Assembly: GCA_016858145.1 (NCBI GenBank)
Contig: JAEHOE010000046.1
Location: 620,001-684,000 of the forward strand
DNA length: 64,000 nucleotides
Direction of reading: 5' to 3'
Source of the DNA: Edaphochlamys debaryana
Lineage: Eukaryota > Chlorophyta > Chlorophyceae > Chlamydomonadales
The notes under the pieces were generated by a model, which did not search any database, was not told the DNA's origin, and worked only from the letters and a program-made list of their open reading frames with translations. The position numbers and the translations under genes are program-made. This document shows, in pieces, positions 33,031-44,670 of the stretch; the first letter of the stretch is position 1, and each line of letters opens with the position of its first letter.

Positions 33031-33529
33031 TTTTGATTTCAATTTTCTATCTCGACGTCGACTTGCAGACCATTCGCACATTCTCATTCGCAAACCCTGA
33101 CCTCGTAGCCAGGTCTTGGGCTCAGTTGCCCCTCCGCCTCGGGGGATCACCTTGCCCGCCAACCTCATCGACCATGCCCCGCGCTTGCTCCACTCCACCA
33201 ACTCTGCCTCCAAGCAAGGTGAGCGTGCCAACGTCGCGTGCTCCCCTGCCGCGGGGGGGCATCCCATGAGGGCGTCCTCATGGGGACGCTTGGCTCTGGC
33301 CCTCCGCCCCCGCCTGCGACCGCCTTCCTCCATTCTCCGCATGCTAGAGCTCTCCTGCGCCCATTCCCGTCTGCCGAACCAGCGGCAGGCGTGCCTAGCT
33401 CCATCCTGGCCGACACGTCCGCCCGGCTGCTCCAGCCGCACACTGCACTGCACCGGCACTGCGCCCGCGCCTAGATAAAGCAGGACCATCCGCCTGGCCG
33501 CTCCAGCCGTGTTCCAGCCGTGCTAACGC

Positions 33530-36500
33530 CTAGTTGAAGATCATGTACTTGGGCGTGGCGGAGAACTTCTGGTAGCCCTTGATGACCTTGTTGACGGCCT
33601 CCAGGAAGTCCTTCTCCGTCACCGTTTTCCGGCGCGCGCGGATGGCGTACATGCCGGCCTCCGTGCACACCGAGCGGATGTCGGCGCCCGTGGAGTTGGG
33701 GCACAGGCGGGCCAGCAGCTCGAACCTGGGGCGGGACGCGGGAGGGTGGTGGCGGAGGATTAGGGCACAAGGGTAAGCGGCAAGGGAAAGTGAAGGCGGG
33801 GATCGTGAAGCATCCTCAACATCCTCTGAGAGGTCTGGGTGCCTCCATGTGTGTTGCCCAGGATGGGAGCGGTCCTGCAGCCCCCGCCTGCGCCTGTTTG
33901 ACTCCTCAGCCACGCCCCCGGGGCTCCACCAGCACACACCCTGGCCCCTGCTGCCGCCCCTCCCTGTCCCCGCCCCCCCCACCTGATGTCCCGCTCGCAG
34001 TTCATGGTGCGGGTGTGGATCTGGAAGATCTGCGTGCGGGAGGCCAGGTCCGGCAGGCCGAACTCCACCTGGGGGGGAGGGAGAGGGGGCACGGGAGCGG
34101 GGCAAGACAGGGTCGAGGAGGGGTGACGCCGCGGCATGGCTGGCATGGCTGGGCTGGGCTGCTGATGGGCGGAACCCCGAGAAGGGCAGGCCCCAACCAG
34201 CGGGGGCGGGGGGGGGTTCAGCGAGCGCTCTCCGCCAGCAGGCTCCCTCAGGCCCGAGGCAAGGCAGGGCCCCGAAGAGGTGAGCCCGGCGCCCCACCTT
34301 GCGGTCCAGGCGGCCGGGGCGCAGCAGGGCGGGGTCCAGCGTGTCGGGGCGGTTGGTGGCCATGAGCACCTGGGGGGCAGGGAACAGGCGGAAAGGGCAG
34401 GGGCTTGCGGTTCAGTTCCTGTTCTTCACCCACAAGACGACCGCGCAGAAGCGTGATCCGCACGCCCGACCCCAAGGCCAAGCCCGAGCCCTGCACCTCA
34501 GGGCTGCAAGCTGCCCGCCCCGCTCGCGCCCCACCCAACCTAGCCCGCCAACTGCTAACCGCCAACGCACCTTGACGTTTCCTCGTGCGTCGAAGCCGTC
34601 GAGCTGGTTGACGATCTCCAGCATGGTGCGCTGCACCTCGTTGTCGCCGCCCGCGCCGTCGTCGAAGCGCGCCCCGCCGATGGCGTCCACCTCGTCGAAG
34701 AACACGATGCAGGCCTGGGGAGGGAAGGGGTGTGCGGGGGTGTGAGTGGCTGAGGGACCGTAGGCGCGGCAAGAAGCCGGCCGAACCTTCAGTGTCTCAG
34801 GGGCGCCTGCGTCATGCGGCGGAGCAAAGACACGGCACGGGCAAGCCGGCGGGCGTGTGTGCGGAAGCGAGGGAGCGAGTGAGATGGGATGAGGTGGCCA
34901 TCCGCTCCAGCTGCCGCAGCCTGTCGTGCACCAGGTCTGCTTCCCAACCACAACCCCATACACCCCATCCCCGCTGCGCCGCATCACCCGCCTCCCCAAT
35001 CCATCCCCCCTCCTCCGCCCCCACCTCCATCCCACGCCCCCATCCCCATTCCACGCCCCGCCCCTCCACCCACCTTCTTGGACCGCGCCATCTGGAACAG
35101 CTCGCGCACCATGCGCGCTCCCTCGCCCACGTACTTCTGCACCAGCTCGGAGCCGATGACGCGGATGAAGCAGGCGTCCGTGCGGTTAGCCACCGCCCTC
35201 GCCAGCAGCGTCTTGCCGGTGCCGGGCGGGCCGTACATGAGCACGCCCTTGGGCGGGTCGATGCCCAGCGCCACGAACTTCTCGGGGTGCAGCATGGGCA
35301 GCTCGACCACCTGTGCGTGTGGCATGGCACCAGGGGGATCGCGGGGGTTGAGAGGGACGGCATGGGGTATCGGAGCGGGCAAGGAACCAGATACAGGGTG
35401 TTGGGAGGGAGGAAAGGTGCTGGGTGGCGAAAGCTCAGGCTCAGGGGCATGTGCCGACGCGAGTCGACCACCCAGCCACCGGGCCGCGCAGGGCAGGCCT
35501 AAGCCTCCCACCTCAGCCCACCCCAGCCCCACCGCACCCCACTCCAGCCCCGCCCCTGGCGTCAGGCCCCCACCTCGCGCATCTTGTCCATCTGCTCCTT
35601 GGAGCCTCCGATATCCGAGTACGTGATGTCGGGCTTCTCCTCCACCGTCATCATGGTGACGCTGGGGTCGATCTTGGGCGGCAGCGGGATCTGGATCTGG
35701 TACTTGGTGCGGTCCACGCCCACACGCATGCCCTGGAGGGCGGGTTGGTGGTGGTGGTGGGGTGCAGGTGTGGGTGGGGTGCAGGGGAACCAACGTGAGG
35801 CCGGTGAATGCATGCGCCTGCTTCGCCTGCTGAGCTGAGCTGACGAGGGCTGTGAGCGGAGAGACTCGGGGGCGGTTCCCGGCCTTGTAGCGCAGCTGTC
35901 TGGACCGGGCCTGGACGTCCAGTAGTGCCGGTCCGCCGTGGGTCTTCCTGGGCACGACACGCGTGACGTGCCCCGCGCAGGGGTCAGAGCTGTCGGTCAC
36001 AAGGACAGACGGCGCAAGCGGTCTAACCGTAAAGCTAGCTGCTGTTGACATCACGGCCCGAGTTCAGAAGACGGGATGCGGCCGTCGCCATCAGGCCTCC
36101 GCGACCCCCCGAGCCCTCGACGCCGAGGTCCGCCTGGTGCAGGGGCCCGTGCTGCTCCTCGTGACGGACCATGGTAACGGCCATCCCCAGTGATGCAGGC
36201 TGTATCGGCAGCCGCAATGCGGCCGGCGGCCCCACCCAACGGCAGCAGTTTTGCACGTCTGGTCGCCTTCCAGCCCTCACACACCCCACCACCCCACCGT
36301 GCCCCGACGGCCGGGTGCACCAGGCGGCCCCTTGGCGTGGCACGGCCGCCTGCAGCTTCTCCCCACCCCCGATGGAGACGCCTATTGATATCCCGGGAGC
36401 CACTGCTCACTGCCCCGCCCAGTGCCGTGCGGGTACTTGCCTCCTCGATGTCCGTTGGCGCCACCTTGTCACCAAGCCCGACCACGAACTTGGCTATCTG

Positions 36501-36827
36501 CTTAACGTTGATGACATACTTTGCCTCGTCCGTGCCCGGGTTGATGATCTTTGTGCAGCGGGCCACCTGCAGCGGCTGCTCCTCCTGCTGCATCTGCTTG
36601 TCGGAGACCAGGTCCCACCGCGACGGGGGTGCTAGCCCCGTGTCCGACTCCTTGATGCCGCAGACGTCGTTAATCCGCTTAAGGACATCCTTAACGTCCT
36701 GCTCCACCTTCTTGATAGGCGCTGCGTAGGGCCCCAGTCCATAATTCTTTAGGAACGCAATATCGGTCTCGTCTAGCGCCTTGATCGGGGCATCCTTGTC
36801 AGGGTCGACACTCTTGTCGTCAGGCAT
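33530..36827 (-). CDS. RPT1: 26S proteasome regulatory particle AAA-ATPase subunit RPT1
   Basis: Exons on the minus strand: 36827-36441, 35732-35574, 35310-35074, 34714-34571, 34369-34298, 34068-33983, 33725-33530. They give 426 residues, the same length as Arabidopsis RPT1A. Seen: N-terminal [38 protein letters not shown], the OB region, Walker A GPPGTGKT, Walker [11 protein letters not shown], second-region-of-homology arginines in RPGRLDRK, and the subunit-specific end [19 protein letters not shown]1 is one of six ATPases that unfold ubiquitinated substrates and open the 20S gate. It has no HbYX tail, as expected for RPT1. The first intron needs a GC donor (GAG then GCAAGT), and no GT donor fits the phase. 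Confidence 0.97.
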
Positions 36828-37485
36828 GGTCTAGCTAGGGCGCTGGGGCCCGAACAAGGGCAATTGTTGAGATCTGCGCGCAAATGGCTCTTCGCGCTAA
36901 CGTGAGGTAAGGCAGTGGTGGGACTATTTCTCGACTAGACGTTGCGACGAGGAGTAGCGTGCGGGGGAATGGCGACGTGCTGCGAGGGCTCGCCGAGTTG
37001 AACCCAAGCCCATCGTGCCTCACATAAGGGCATCAGGTCTCGCGCTCACGGCCCCTCCCGCACCCGCAACCTGTGGCATTGCGGTCTTCAATTTGAACCC
37101 AGCTTACAGCCCGCAAGAAGTCGCTCGTTCGTGTCGCCCCGGCATGGCCCGCGGGCGACACGACCGGCCACTCCCTGGCCAGCCCGTTGTCTATAATAAC
37201 CCCTGCCCCCGCCCCACTCCCTGCTGTAAGGGCGGCATTGCCTCGAGACAGTGCCATACTCTGCTGCAAGGGCGTAACTTGCTTTGCAATGCGCGTGCAC
37301 CTCCGTCCACGGATTCCTGGCGAGAGTTCCAGCATGGCACCCCTCGCCGGTCAGCCTAACATGTCGCACTCGTGTCCCCGTGAACCTCCACGCCCCTCCC
37401 TTGGGGCCCCATTCCTTGGAGTTGGAGAGGTATCACGTACCCAACTTACCGAGACGCCAGTCGAGAAGGGTCGAGAGCCTTGTTG

Positions 37486-37490
37486 TTACA
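37486..37490 (-). other. Candidate poly(A) signal TGTAA for the armadillo-like gene
   Basis: TGTAA on the minus strand about 640 bases after the stop codon. Confidence 0.4.
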
Positions 37491-37529
37491 CGGACCCTCA
37501 CGGACTACATGGACAAGCGCATCGTTCTT

Positions 37530-37621
37530 GGCCAAGGAAGTGGCCGGTGGTGGGGCGTTGATTCTGCCCCGCCCCCTTAACCCCGAAGTGGGGCACGCAC
37601 GGGTTCGCCCGTTGCGTAGCT
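37530..37621 (+). repeat. 92-base dispersed repeat, copy 1
   Basis: It matches 51010-51101 in inverse orientation at about 95% (4 substitutions in the central 82 bases and one single-base gap). It ends sharply at CGTAGCT on one side. Confidence 0.9.
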
Positions 37622-38126
37622 ATTATTATTATGATTTGGACAAGCGCATGATGCGCATCAGCCGTGAACTCCCATGGGGGCCGGGGGCCACAGGTCCCTA
37701 GCAGGTCCCTGCCCCGCCGCCAGGCCCTTCCACACTCCAACATCGCTCAGGATCACATAGTCAAGTCACCCCCTCTTCACGTACATGTCTATTTGCCGCC
37801 CGTTCCCGTGTCGAGCAGCCATCCCTTGTGCAGCCCCGACCTCCCAAGCGACACCTCATCCCGGCCGCCGCCTGGGGGGCCAGACCCGGCATCGCTGCAC
37901 ATCGCATTATGCCCGGCTGCCGGCGCGCCCGCACCACCGCTCACCCACTGTGAACAGCCCTGACCGCACGACTGCGAGTCATGTCGATTCTCGAACCGTC
38001 CACACCCCTCACGCACAGCCTTCCTGGGATGTGTGCTCCGCAGGAGCTATGCACCACCATTGTCAAAGGGGCTGGGCTAGCGCTGACGGCATGAATGCGA
38101 GCCTCCCAGACAGCCACCCCCCCCCC

Positions 38127-41100
38127 TCACGCCAGATGGTTGAGCTTGATCCCGTCCGTCATGACGGGCCGGCCGAGCGCGTCCCACAGGTACTGCGACG
38201 TGGGCAGCGGCGGCGGCGGCGGCGTGGGCGGCGGCGACGGCAGCGGCGGCCAGGGCGGCGCGAAGAGCGCGGCGTCGGGCAGCGTCATGAGCGCCGCCGC
38301 CACCGCCGCCGTGGCCCATGGGTCGTTGCCCTTGCGGGACAGCCGGGCCAGGCCCTTGAGCGCCTCCGTGATCTCCTCGGTCGTTAGCTCCGGTTCGGTA
38401 ATTCCGTTGTCTTCCAACGACAGGCCGTTGTCGTTGATGTTGGGCCGGCGGACGGTGCCAATGGTCCCGCCAAGGGACGACGCGGAGGGGTCGGGCAGGG
38501 GTACGGCCCGTCCGCCGTCCGCCGCCGCCACGGCGCGTGGCGGCGGCGGCAGGCGTGACTCGAGGATGCGTTGGAGCACGGATGCCAGGGGCGCGACCAG
38601 CTCCAAAGACCAGGAGTCGGGGGTGCGGACGAGCATTTGGAAGGAGGTGAGGAAGGGCGCCAGGGCCACCCAGGAGGGCGTGCGGCACAGCTGCAGCAGG
38701 CAGGCCGTGGCGGCGGCGCGCACGGGCGGCGCGAAGGGGGGCTTGGTCAGGTCGGGCGGCGGCGGCGGGGGCGGCGCCGGCGGCGTCGCGGGCGCCTTGC
38801 CTTGCGTTGAGGGCCGCTGGCTCTGCATCGCAACAGAGGGAGGGCCATGCACAGGGGCGCTTTGAGAGGCGTGCCCCTGAACAGGCCTGAAACGTACAGC
38901 AGCCAAAGCGACACGACCTCCTAATACAACCATCAGAAACATCCCAATCTCTTTTGTGTGGTTTGTGCCCACCTTCTTGGCAGATCCCGGTGCGGAGCTG
39001 GGGGTGCTGGAGGGCGGCTGCGGGGACTCGGACACGGGCGGCGGCGGCGGGGGCGGCGGCGGCGGCTTCTCCGGCTCCAGCAGCCACGCGATCTGCACGG
39101 GCAAGATCACGGGCATAAGCACGGGCACGGTTGAAGGTCTGAGTCGGGTTCTGCAGGCTCCAGTTTGCGGTCCAGTTGGTGGACCCGCTTTGGCACGACC
39201 CGCTGGGACCACCTGGGCTGCTGTTGCTATGGATTGCCGGTCCCGCCCCGCCCCGCTCGGCACCACGCCCCAGGCTACTAGCCCCACACTTGCCTGCAGG
39301 TGGATGCGCTTGGTCGCGTGCACCTCCCAGCAGTAGTCCTGCACGCCCGGCTCCGCCAGCAGGCAGGCCAGGGTGGACAGCAGGGTGGCCTGGGGGGGGG
39401 GGGGGGTGTCGGGGTCGAGAGAGGAAAAAAAACCAGGAATAAGTGTGTGGACAGCAGGTTGGCCTGAGTGGGGGGGGAAGAGGAAGTGGAATCGAGAGAA
39501 GGTGGGATGCGAGGCATTTGGGGGCCAAGCGGGGACTGGTGGGGATAGCACTGCAGGGGTAGCATGAAGGAGCCTGAAGCGGGATAATGGACCACGGGGT
39601 AAGAGGGTGGGGACCAGGCGTTGCGACGGTGTACTTCAGAGCAGGGGACCAACCGGCCGGCAGGACCCTCCCACGCGTGTCCCTTGCAGCCCTGCCGCAC
39701 ACCTGCATCTCCGGCACCGTGGTCCGCCCCGGCCCCGGCAGCAGCGGCAGCGCCGGGGGGCCATCGACGAAGGGCATCCAGGGTTCCTGCGGGGCGCACA
39801 CAGTCAAGACGACAGTCAGGGACGGGCGTTTCCACAATGCGGGGCCACGCGCCAGTCGTACTTCATGCAAGAGCTATGGCTACAAGGGTGGCCCTCCCCG
39901 TCACGCCTCGACGCTGGGCCTCCGTAGGACAGAGCAGGTAGCCCGGAACTGCGGAAGACCCGCGGGGATGGCTTGTAACCCTCACCCGGGGGTTCAGGGG
40001 CGGGGGCGGCTGCGTGGGCCGCTCGGGCGACGAGGGCTTCTGCACCGCCAGCTGCGGCGCGAAGGCCCTGAAGATGGTTTCGTGGACCTGGGGGGTGGGG
40101 GAGGAAAGGCAAGGTCAGGAACAAATGAAAGACGAGCACGAGGGCCGGATGCGGGACGGTCAGATAAGCTTTCGGTACACAGGCTGCAGGCAAAGGTACC
40201 CCAGCCTTCATCATCCCAACCCCAGGGCACGCTCGCAAGTGTAGCAGCACCCTCGTGATTTCGTCGGGTTCCGGGTACTCACCCACACACACACACACCC
40301 ATTGACTACCGGTACACCCTCGCCCGCACCTCGGGCCCCTTGGGCGTCGTCGGCAGCTCGACGGGCGGGGGCGGCGGCGGCGGCGGCGGCGGCTCCGGCG
40401 CCTGCAGCTGCGTGTCCGGCAGCAGCGCCGTCAGCAGCTGCAGCCCGCCCAGGCGCAGCAGCTCCTGCGCTGCGCCGTGGTGGTGCGACACCAGCTGGTG
40501 GAGCAGCTCGGCGGCCAGGTCCTGGGGTGAGAGGGGAGGGAGGAGTAAGGGATAGGGATGTTATGGTGTACAAACGTTCAAATAGGCTGTGAGGGGTGCG
40601 ACACCAGCTGGTGGAGCAGCTCGGCGGCCAGGTCCCGGGGGGCGGGGGGAGGCGAGGAGGAAGGCGGGAGAGGGGTGGTAGTGTTGAAGGTTTGGGCTTG
40701 TGGGAGGAGTGTCTCGGCTCGGCTGCCGCATTCTGACCCGTAAGCATACGGCCATGGTGGATGGCGGAGCTCTGAGCAGCTATCGCTCGAGCTCAGGCGC
40801 GGCCAGATAGAGCTAGAGGCCCCCCCCGTCCCTCCTTCCCGCACCTGCAGCCGTTGCGGCGTGGTGGCCAGGGGGCGGGAGAAGTCGATCTTGGGTGGGG
40901 GGGGCGGGGGGGTCGGCGGAGGCGGGGGCGTGGCGGGGGGCGCGTCGCCGTTAGCGCCCTCGGCCGGGGCGGGCGGCGCGGGTGGTACCGCCCCCGTGGT
41001 TGGGTCGTACAGGTGTGCCAGGAGGCAGGTCAGCACGCCCGCGTCTACCGCTTGGGCCATGGCGGGGGCTGGGGGGTGGCGGGGGCAAGGAGGGAAGAGG

Positions 41101-44100
41101 AGGGAAGCGGGCGCAGAGGGGTTGCGGATCTGGTTGTGTAAGCGCGAGGGGTGGGCGTGGAGGTCTGACCTTTGCAGCCCTCTTACTGCCGTTTACGGAC
41201 CGCACCGTCGCAACCCTGGCATGGCAAAGGGCCCAGCCTCCCCGTTACCATGTCCCTGCCGCCGATGCCTCCCCACTCCACCTGGACCCCCCCCTCCCCG
41301 CCGCCATCGTCCCGGACCCACCCGATCCCCCACCCGCCCCACCCACCCGACGCCGCCATGAGGTGCGAGAGCGTGGTCATGCCCTCCTCCCGCACCGCCC
41401 CGAACCCGCAGCTGCAGCACAGCACCGCCAGCGCCGGCACCGCCTCCGCCGCCAGCAGCGCAGCCGCCATGGCCTCGTCCTGGATCAGCAGCCGCAGCAG
41501 GCGCAGGGCCATCAGCTGCGGGGGTTGAGGAGATTGGGGTGTTGGCAAGCAAGGTAATGGAGAGGTTGGCGAGTAGAATAAGGGACAAGGAGAGGGCCAG
41601 AGTGGTGGGGGCACTAGCAGCCGCAGAAGCCGCAGAGCCAGCAGCTGGGGGTGGGGGAGGAGGGTAGAAGCAGCGAGAGGGGAGTTGGCGGGGTGAGGGC
41701 ACGTGGGGTGGTGGTGGAACTAGTAGCCGCAGCAGCCGCAGCGCCATTAGCTGGGGGGCGGTGAGGAGGTTGGGGGGGGGGGGTTCAAGGAGGGAGGGTG
41801 GCGGTGGGGGCACTAGCAGCCGCAGCAGCCGCAGCGCCATCAGACTGGGGGGTTGAGGAGGTGGTGTGGGAAGAGCGAGAGGGGAGGGTGTCGGACAGGG
41901 CGAGGGGCTGGGTGGGGGCTGGTGTGGCGGTTGAAGGGACCAGCAGCCGCAGCGCAGTAATGCTACGGCATGGTTGACAGTGGGGGTTGGAAAGAGCCTG
42001 GGGTGCAGGAGCCCGCGTGACTGACCGACTCCGTGAGATTGGGTCCCAGCAACCGTAGACTCGCAATATGAGCCCCGACGCACGAGTCGAGGGCGCAGCT
42101 GTAGGTAGCAGCATCCACTTCTCACCCCGCCCGCAATCCCCCTTGTCATCCCCCCAGACGGCCCAGCGGCCCACCTGTATCCGGCACGAGTTGTGTCGCA
42201 GCAGCGTCAGCAGGGGGCCGGCGTGTGGCGCCAGCGCCGCCCCCACAGCCGACACCGCGTCCGCCCCCGCCGAAGCCACCACACCAATAGCCGAGATGGC
42301 CGCGTCGAGGGCGAACTTGCTGGGGCCCTGGGGGAGCGGGGGCCGGGCGGAGGGAGAGGTTTGCAGAAGGTTTGAGGAGGGAGGGAAGGATGGGGTCAGA
42401 GGGTTCGGGAGCAGGAGCGCGGGCGGGGAGAGAGGAGAGGGGGGAGAGGGGCGGGCTGGGAGCAGGGGCGGGAGTAGCAAGACGAGCGCGAGGAACCAGG
42501 GCGCAAGCGGGCCTCATCACGCAGGGACCAAGGCCAGGGTCCAAGGCCTGTGAAGCGTTCCCCAGCACGGCTTCAGTCATTAGGGCCCAGCGGACCGTCC
42601 CACCCCACCCCCCTCTTCTGCAGCGCCCCACCGGCAGCGTGCTCTCCGGGTCCACCGGCGGGGGCGCGTTCTTGCCCTTGGCACCCTTCTCCGAGCGCCC
42701 CGTCAGCTCGCCCGCCTCCGTGGTGGCGGCCTGCGGAGTGGTGCAGCGGGGCGGCGGCAATACAGGGCAGCGAGGGTCAACCAATGCCATGCGCAGCCCC
42801 CATCCTGTCGCCCCGAGGCCCGCTCCTGCAGCACACCGCCCCACTGCGCGGGGCGCCGCAGCTGGCAACACCCCCCGCTGCCCTGCTGTCACCCCTGGGC
42901 CGCTTCTATACCCGTTGACAACCCTCCCACCCTTTCCAGTTCCAAGCCCTTTGCAGCAACTCCCCCCTCCTGCCTCGCTGCCCACCTGCAGGCGGGCCCG
43001 CTCCTACACCACACCAACCCACTAAACATACCCCAGTATACATACCGCGCCCTCCTGCCCCCCTCCTGCCCCCCCCCTTGCCACCTGCAGGCGGGCCATG
43101 TACTCCTCGAACACGGCATCGAAGGAGGCCAGGATGGCCAGCAGGGCCTGGGGGGGGGGTAGGGGGACAGCAGCGGTTGAGTGGAGGGGCGGGCTCGGAC
43201 TGGCCATGTCCCAGGATGCGATGGTTACAGCAGGAACCGCCTCCAAAAGGGGAGGGGTTGAGCGAGAGCGCCACCTACTGGGTGCGCCACCTGCACACCC
43301 ACGCTACGTGTCCCAGGCCGCGGCCCCGCTCCGTGGGCCCACGGTTCCCAGCTTCACGGTGCCCTTCCTTGACCCCGCCTTGCCGCCCTCCCATATACGC
43401 GCCTCTGCCGCGCGTCCCCTGCAACCTGCTCCCGACTCCCAATCCTCGCCCTCGCCCTGCTCTCCCACAACCCCAGCGCCCCGCTCCTCCCTCCCCCGTG
43501 CTCCCTTTCCCGCCTCCGCCCTCCACCCTCGAACACCCCTACCCCTCGCCGGCACCTGCAGGGACGTGGGGTTGCGCATGGCCGCCTGCATCACGGGCGC
43601 GGGGGAGCTGGCCAGCCTCGCCAGCAGCTTGGTGGCGGGGCCCGAGACCTGGGGGTCCCGCGAGGCCAGGTACGGCGCCGCCAGCACCACGGTCTGCACG
43701 CACACAGCGACATCCTGCGTGCGTGGGAGGGGTATGGGGGTTTGGGGGTTTGGGGGGTGGGGTGGGGTGGGGTGTGGGCAGGGAGGGGAAGGGCGGGCGG
43801 GTTGTGTGGGGAGGTTGAGGCCGGGTGGGGCTTGGAGGGCGCAGGGGGTTTCCGTCCACAGTTCCAGGGTCACAGGCGTCGAGGGTTGCCCGCACAGCAA
43901 CTCGTAGAATGCGGTGCGGCCGACTGCTGACAGCCCCTTGGGCCGTGCCAACGGCTGGGGGCCAGGCGCCACCCAGCCCATAAACATAGCCCCCTTGCTG
44001 TGCCCCTGCCCCATAACCCCCTCCAGTACGTCTCGCGCTGATAGGTAGACTGCGACTCCCGCGCACATGCCCTTGTGGGGGACATGGTACCCATCGTGCG

Positions 44101-44267
44101 TCAACACAGCCACCCACCTGGGGCAGCTGCGCCGGATTCAATGATGCTAGAAAGTTCAGTGCGTGGGGCAGCTGTGCCGGGTCCGCTTCGGGATTCTGAA
44201 GCAGCGTAAGAGCCGCGGGCACGTCGAGTCGCGGCGGTGGTGGCGCTACGGGAGCCTTTGGCGGCAT
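38127..44267 (-). CDS. Armadillo/HEAT-like, proline-rich protein of unknown function
   Basis: Exons on the minus strand: 44267-44118, 43714-43556, 43147-43085, 42730-42632, 42327-42175, 41515-41347, 41068-40845, 40521-40330, 40087-39986, 39786-39703, 39389-39294, 39092-38973, 38822-38127. Phases agree; 768 residues. Pairs of hydrophobic helices resemble armadillo or HEAT repeats (LALIASFDAVFEEYMARL-like, LMALRLLRLLIQDEAMAAALL, AAELLHQLVSHHHGAAQELL, LLSTLACLLAEPGVQDYCWE). They are separated by poly-Pro stretches, and the C-terminal half has a conserved-looking LTTEEITEALKGLARL. The start is MPPKAPVAPPPP. No catalytic motif, signal peptide or membrane segment. The style fits ciliary scaffold proteins, but I do not recognise the family. 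One intron (39293-39093) needs a GC donor, and two introns carry duplicated exon starts. Confidence 0.75.
40482..40635 (-). repeat. Exact 41-base duplication of an exon start in the armadillo-like gene
   Basis: Positions 40482-40522 hold the first codons of exon 40521-40330. The same 41 bases recur at 40595-40635, upstream in the intron. In the intron copy the acceptor AG is changed to GG, so it should be inactive. Confidence 0.92.
41483..41965 (-). repeat. Four to five copies of an exon start plus acceptor arrayed in an intron
   Basis: The exon 41515-41347 begins with CTGATGGCCCTGCGCCTGCT. Diverged copies with the same start follow upstream, with acceptor boundaries near 41644, 41750 and 41843, plus a partial copy near 41940. 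Spacings are about 129, 106 and 93 bases. At least two intron copies keep a CAG or TAG before the repeated coding start. Confidence 0.85.
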
Positions 44268-44670
44268 TTCTCCCCCTAAGCGAGCTCAAATTCCCACAGG
44301 GCTATGTGTGCAATCGTCGGGGCATGTCGACTCTGCCAACTCTGAACGAAAGGTCTATATGTGATGTGCTATGTGTAGCAGATGTTGTCGTGAGCAACGT
44401 GGAAAGCGTCGATAGGGGAATGGCTTGGTAGCGAGCGGCCTCTCTGCAATCCCGCAATCCGAGGCGGTCCGAGCGGGGTCGCCGCTGACCTGATCCAACC
44501 AGAGGCACGGTTCATTAAACTGCGTTCTTTCGGTTTCCACGCACGTAGGTAGCTCGGTCTTGGTCGTGCCGGCAGGCCCTCGCTCTTGCGCGTGCAGACG
44601 GCAGGGATCATGCGGCCCTGCCCAATTGCACAGCAGCGATTAGCAGCCGGGAGAGCACCCGGGTGAGCAA
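44268..44670. promoter_or_regulatory. Bidirectional promoter region, armadillo-like gene / plastid-type gene
   Basis: 403 bases lie between the divergent starts. No motif was recognised. Confidence 0.5.

Larger units (their letters stand above)
31106..33529. other. Intergenic between convergent BRE1 and RPT1, occupied by an inverted repeat
   Basis: A 454-codon minus-strand frame spans 33489-32125, but it crosses the inverted repeat, has no recognisable domain and has no splice-consistent partner, so it is not called. The right end holds the RPT1 3' UTR. Confidence 0.6.
36828..38126. other. Intergenic, RPT1 5' region and 3' flank of the armadillo-like gene
   Basis: No gene is supported. It contains a dispersed 92-base repeat copy and a short (ATT)n run at 37621-37631. 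Confidence 0.6.

Noticed and set aside
32125..33489. 454-codon minus-strand open frame
   Set aside because: It runs through the inverted-repeat element and the RPT1 3' flank, has no domain, and long chance frames are common at this GC content.
38077..39870. 597-codon minus-strand open frame
   Set aside because: It shadows the armadillo-like exons in another frame; the 38127-ending frame is the one that splices in phase.
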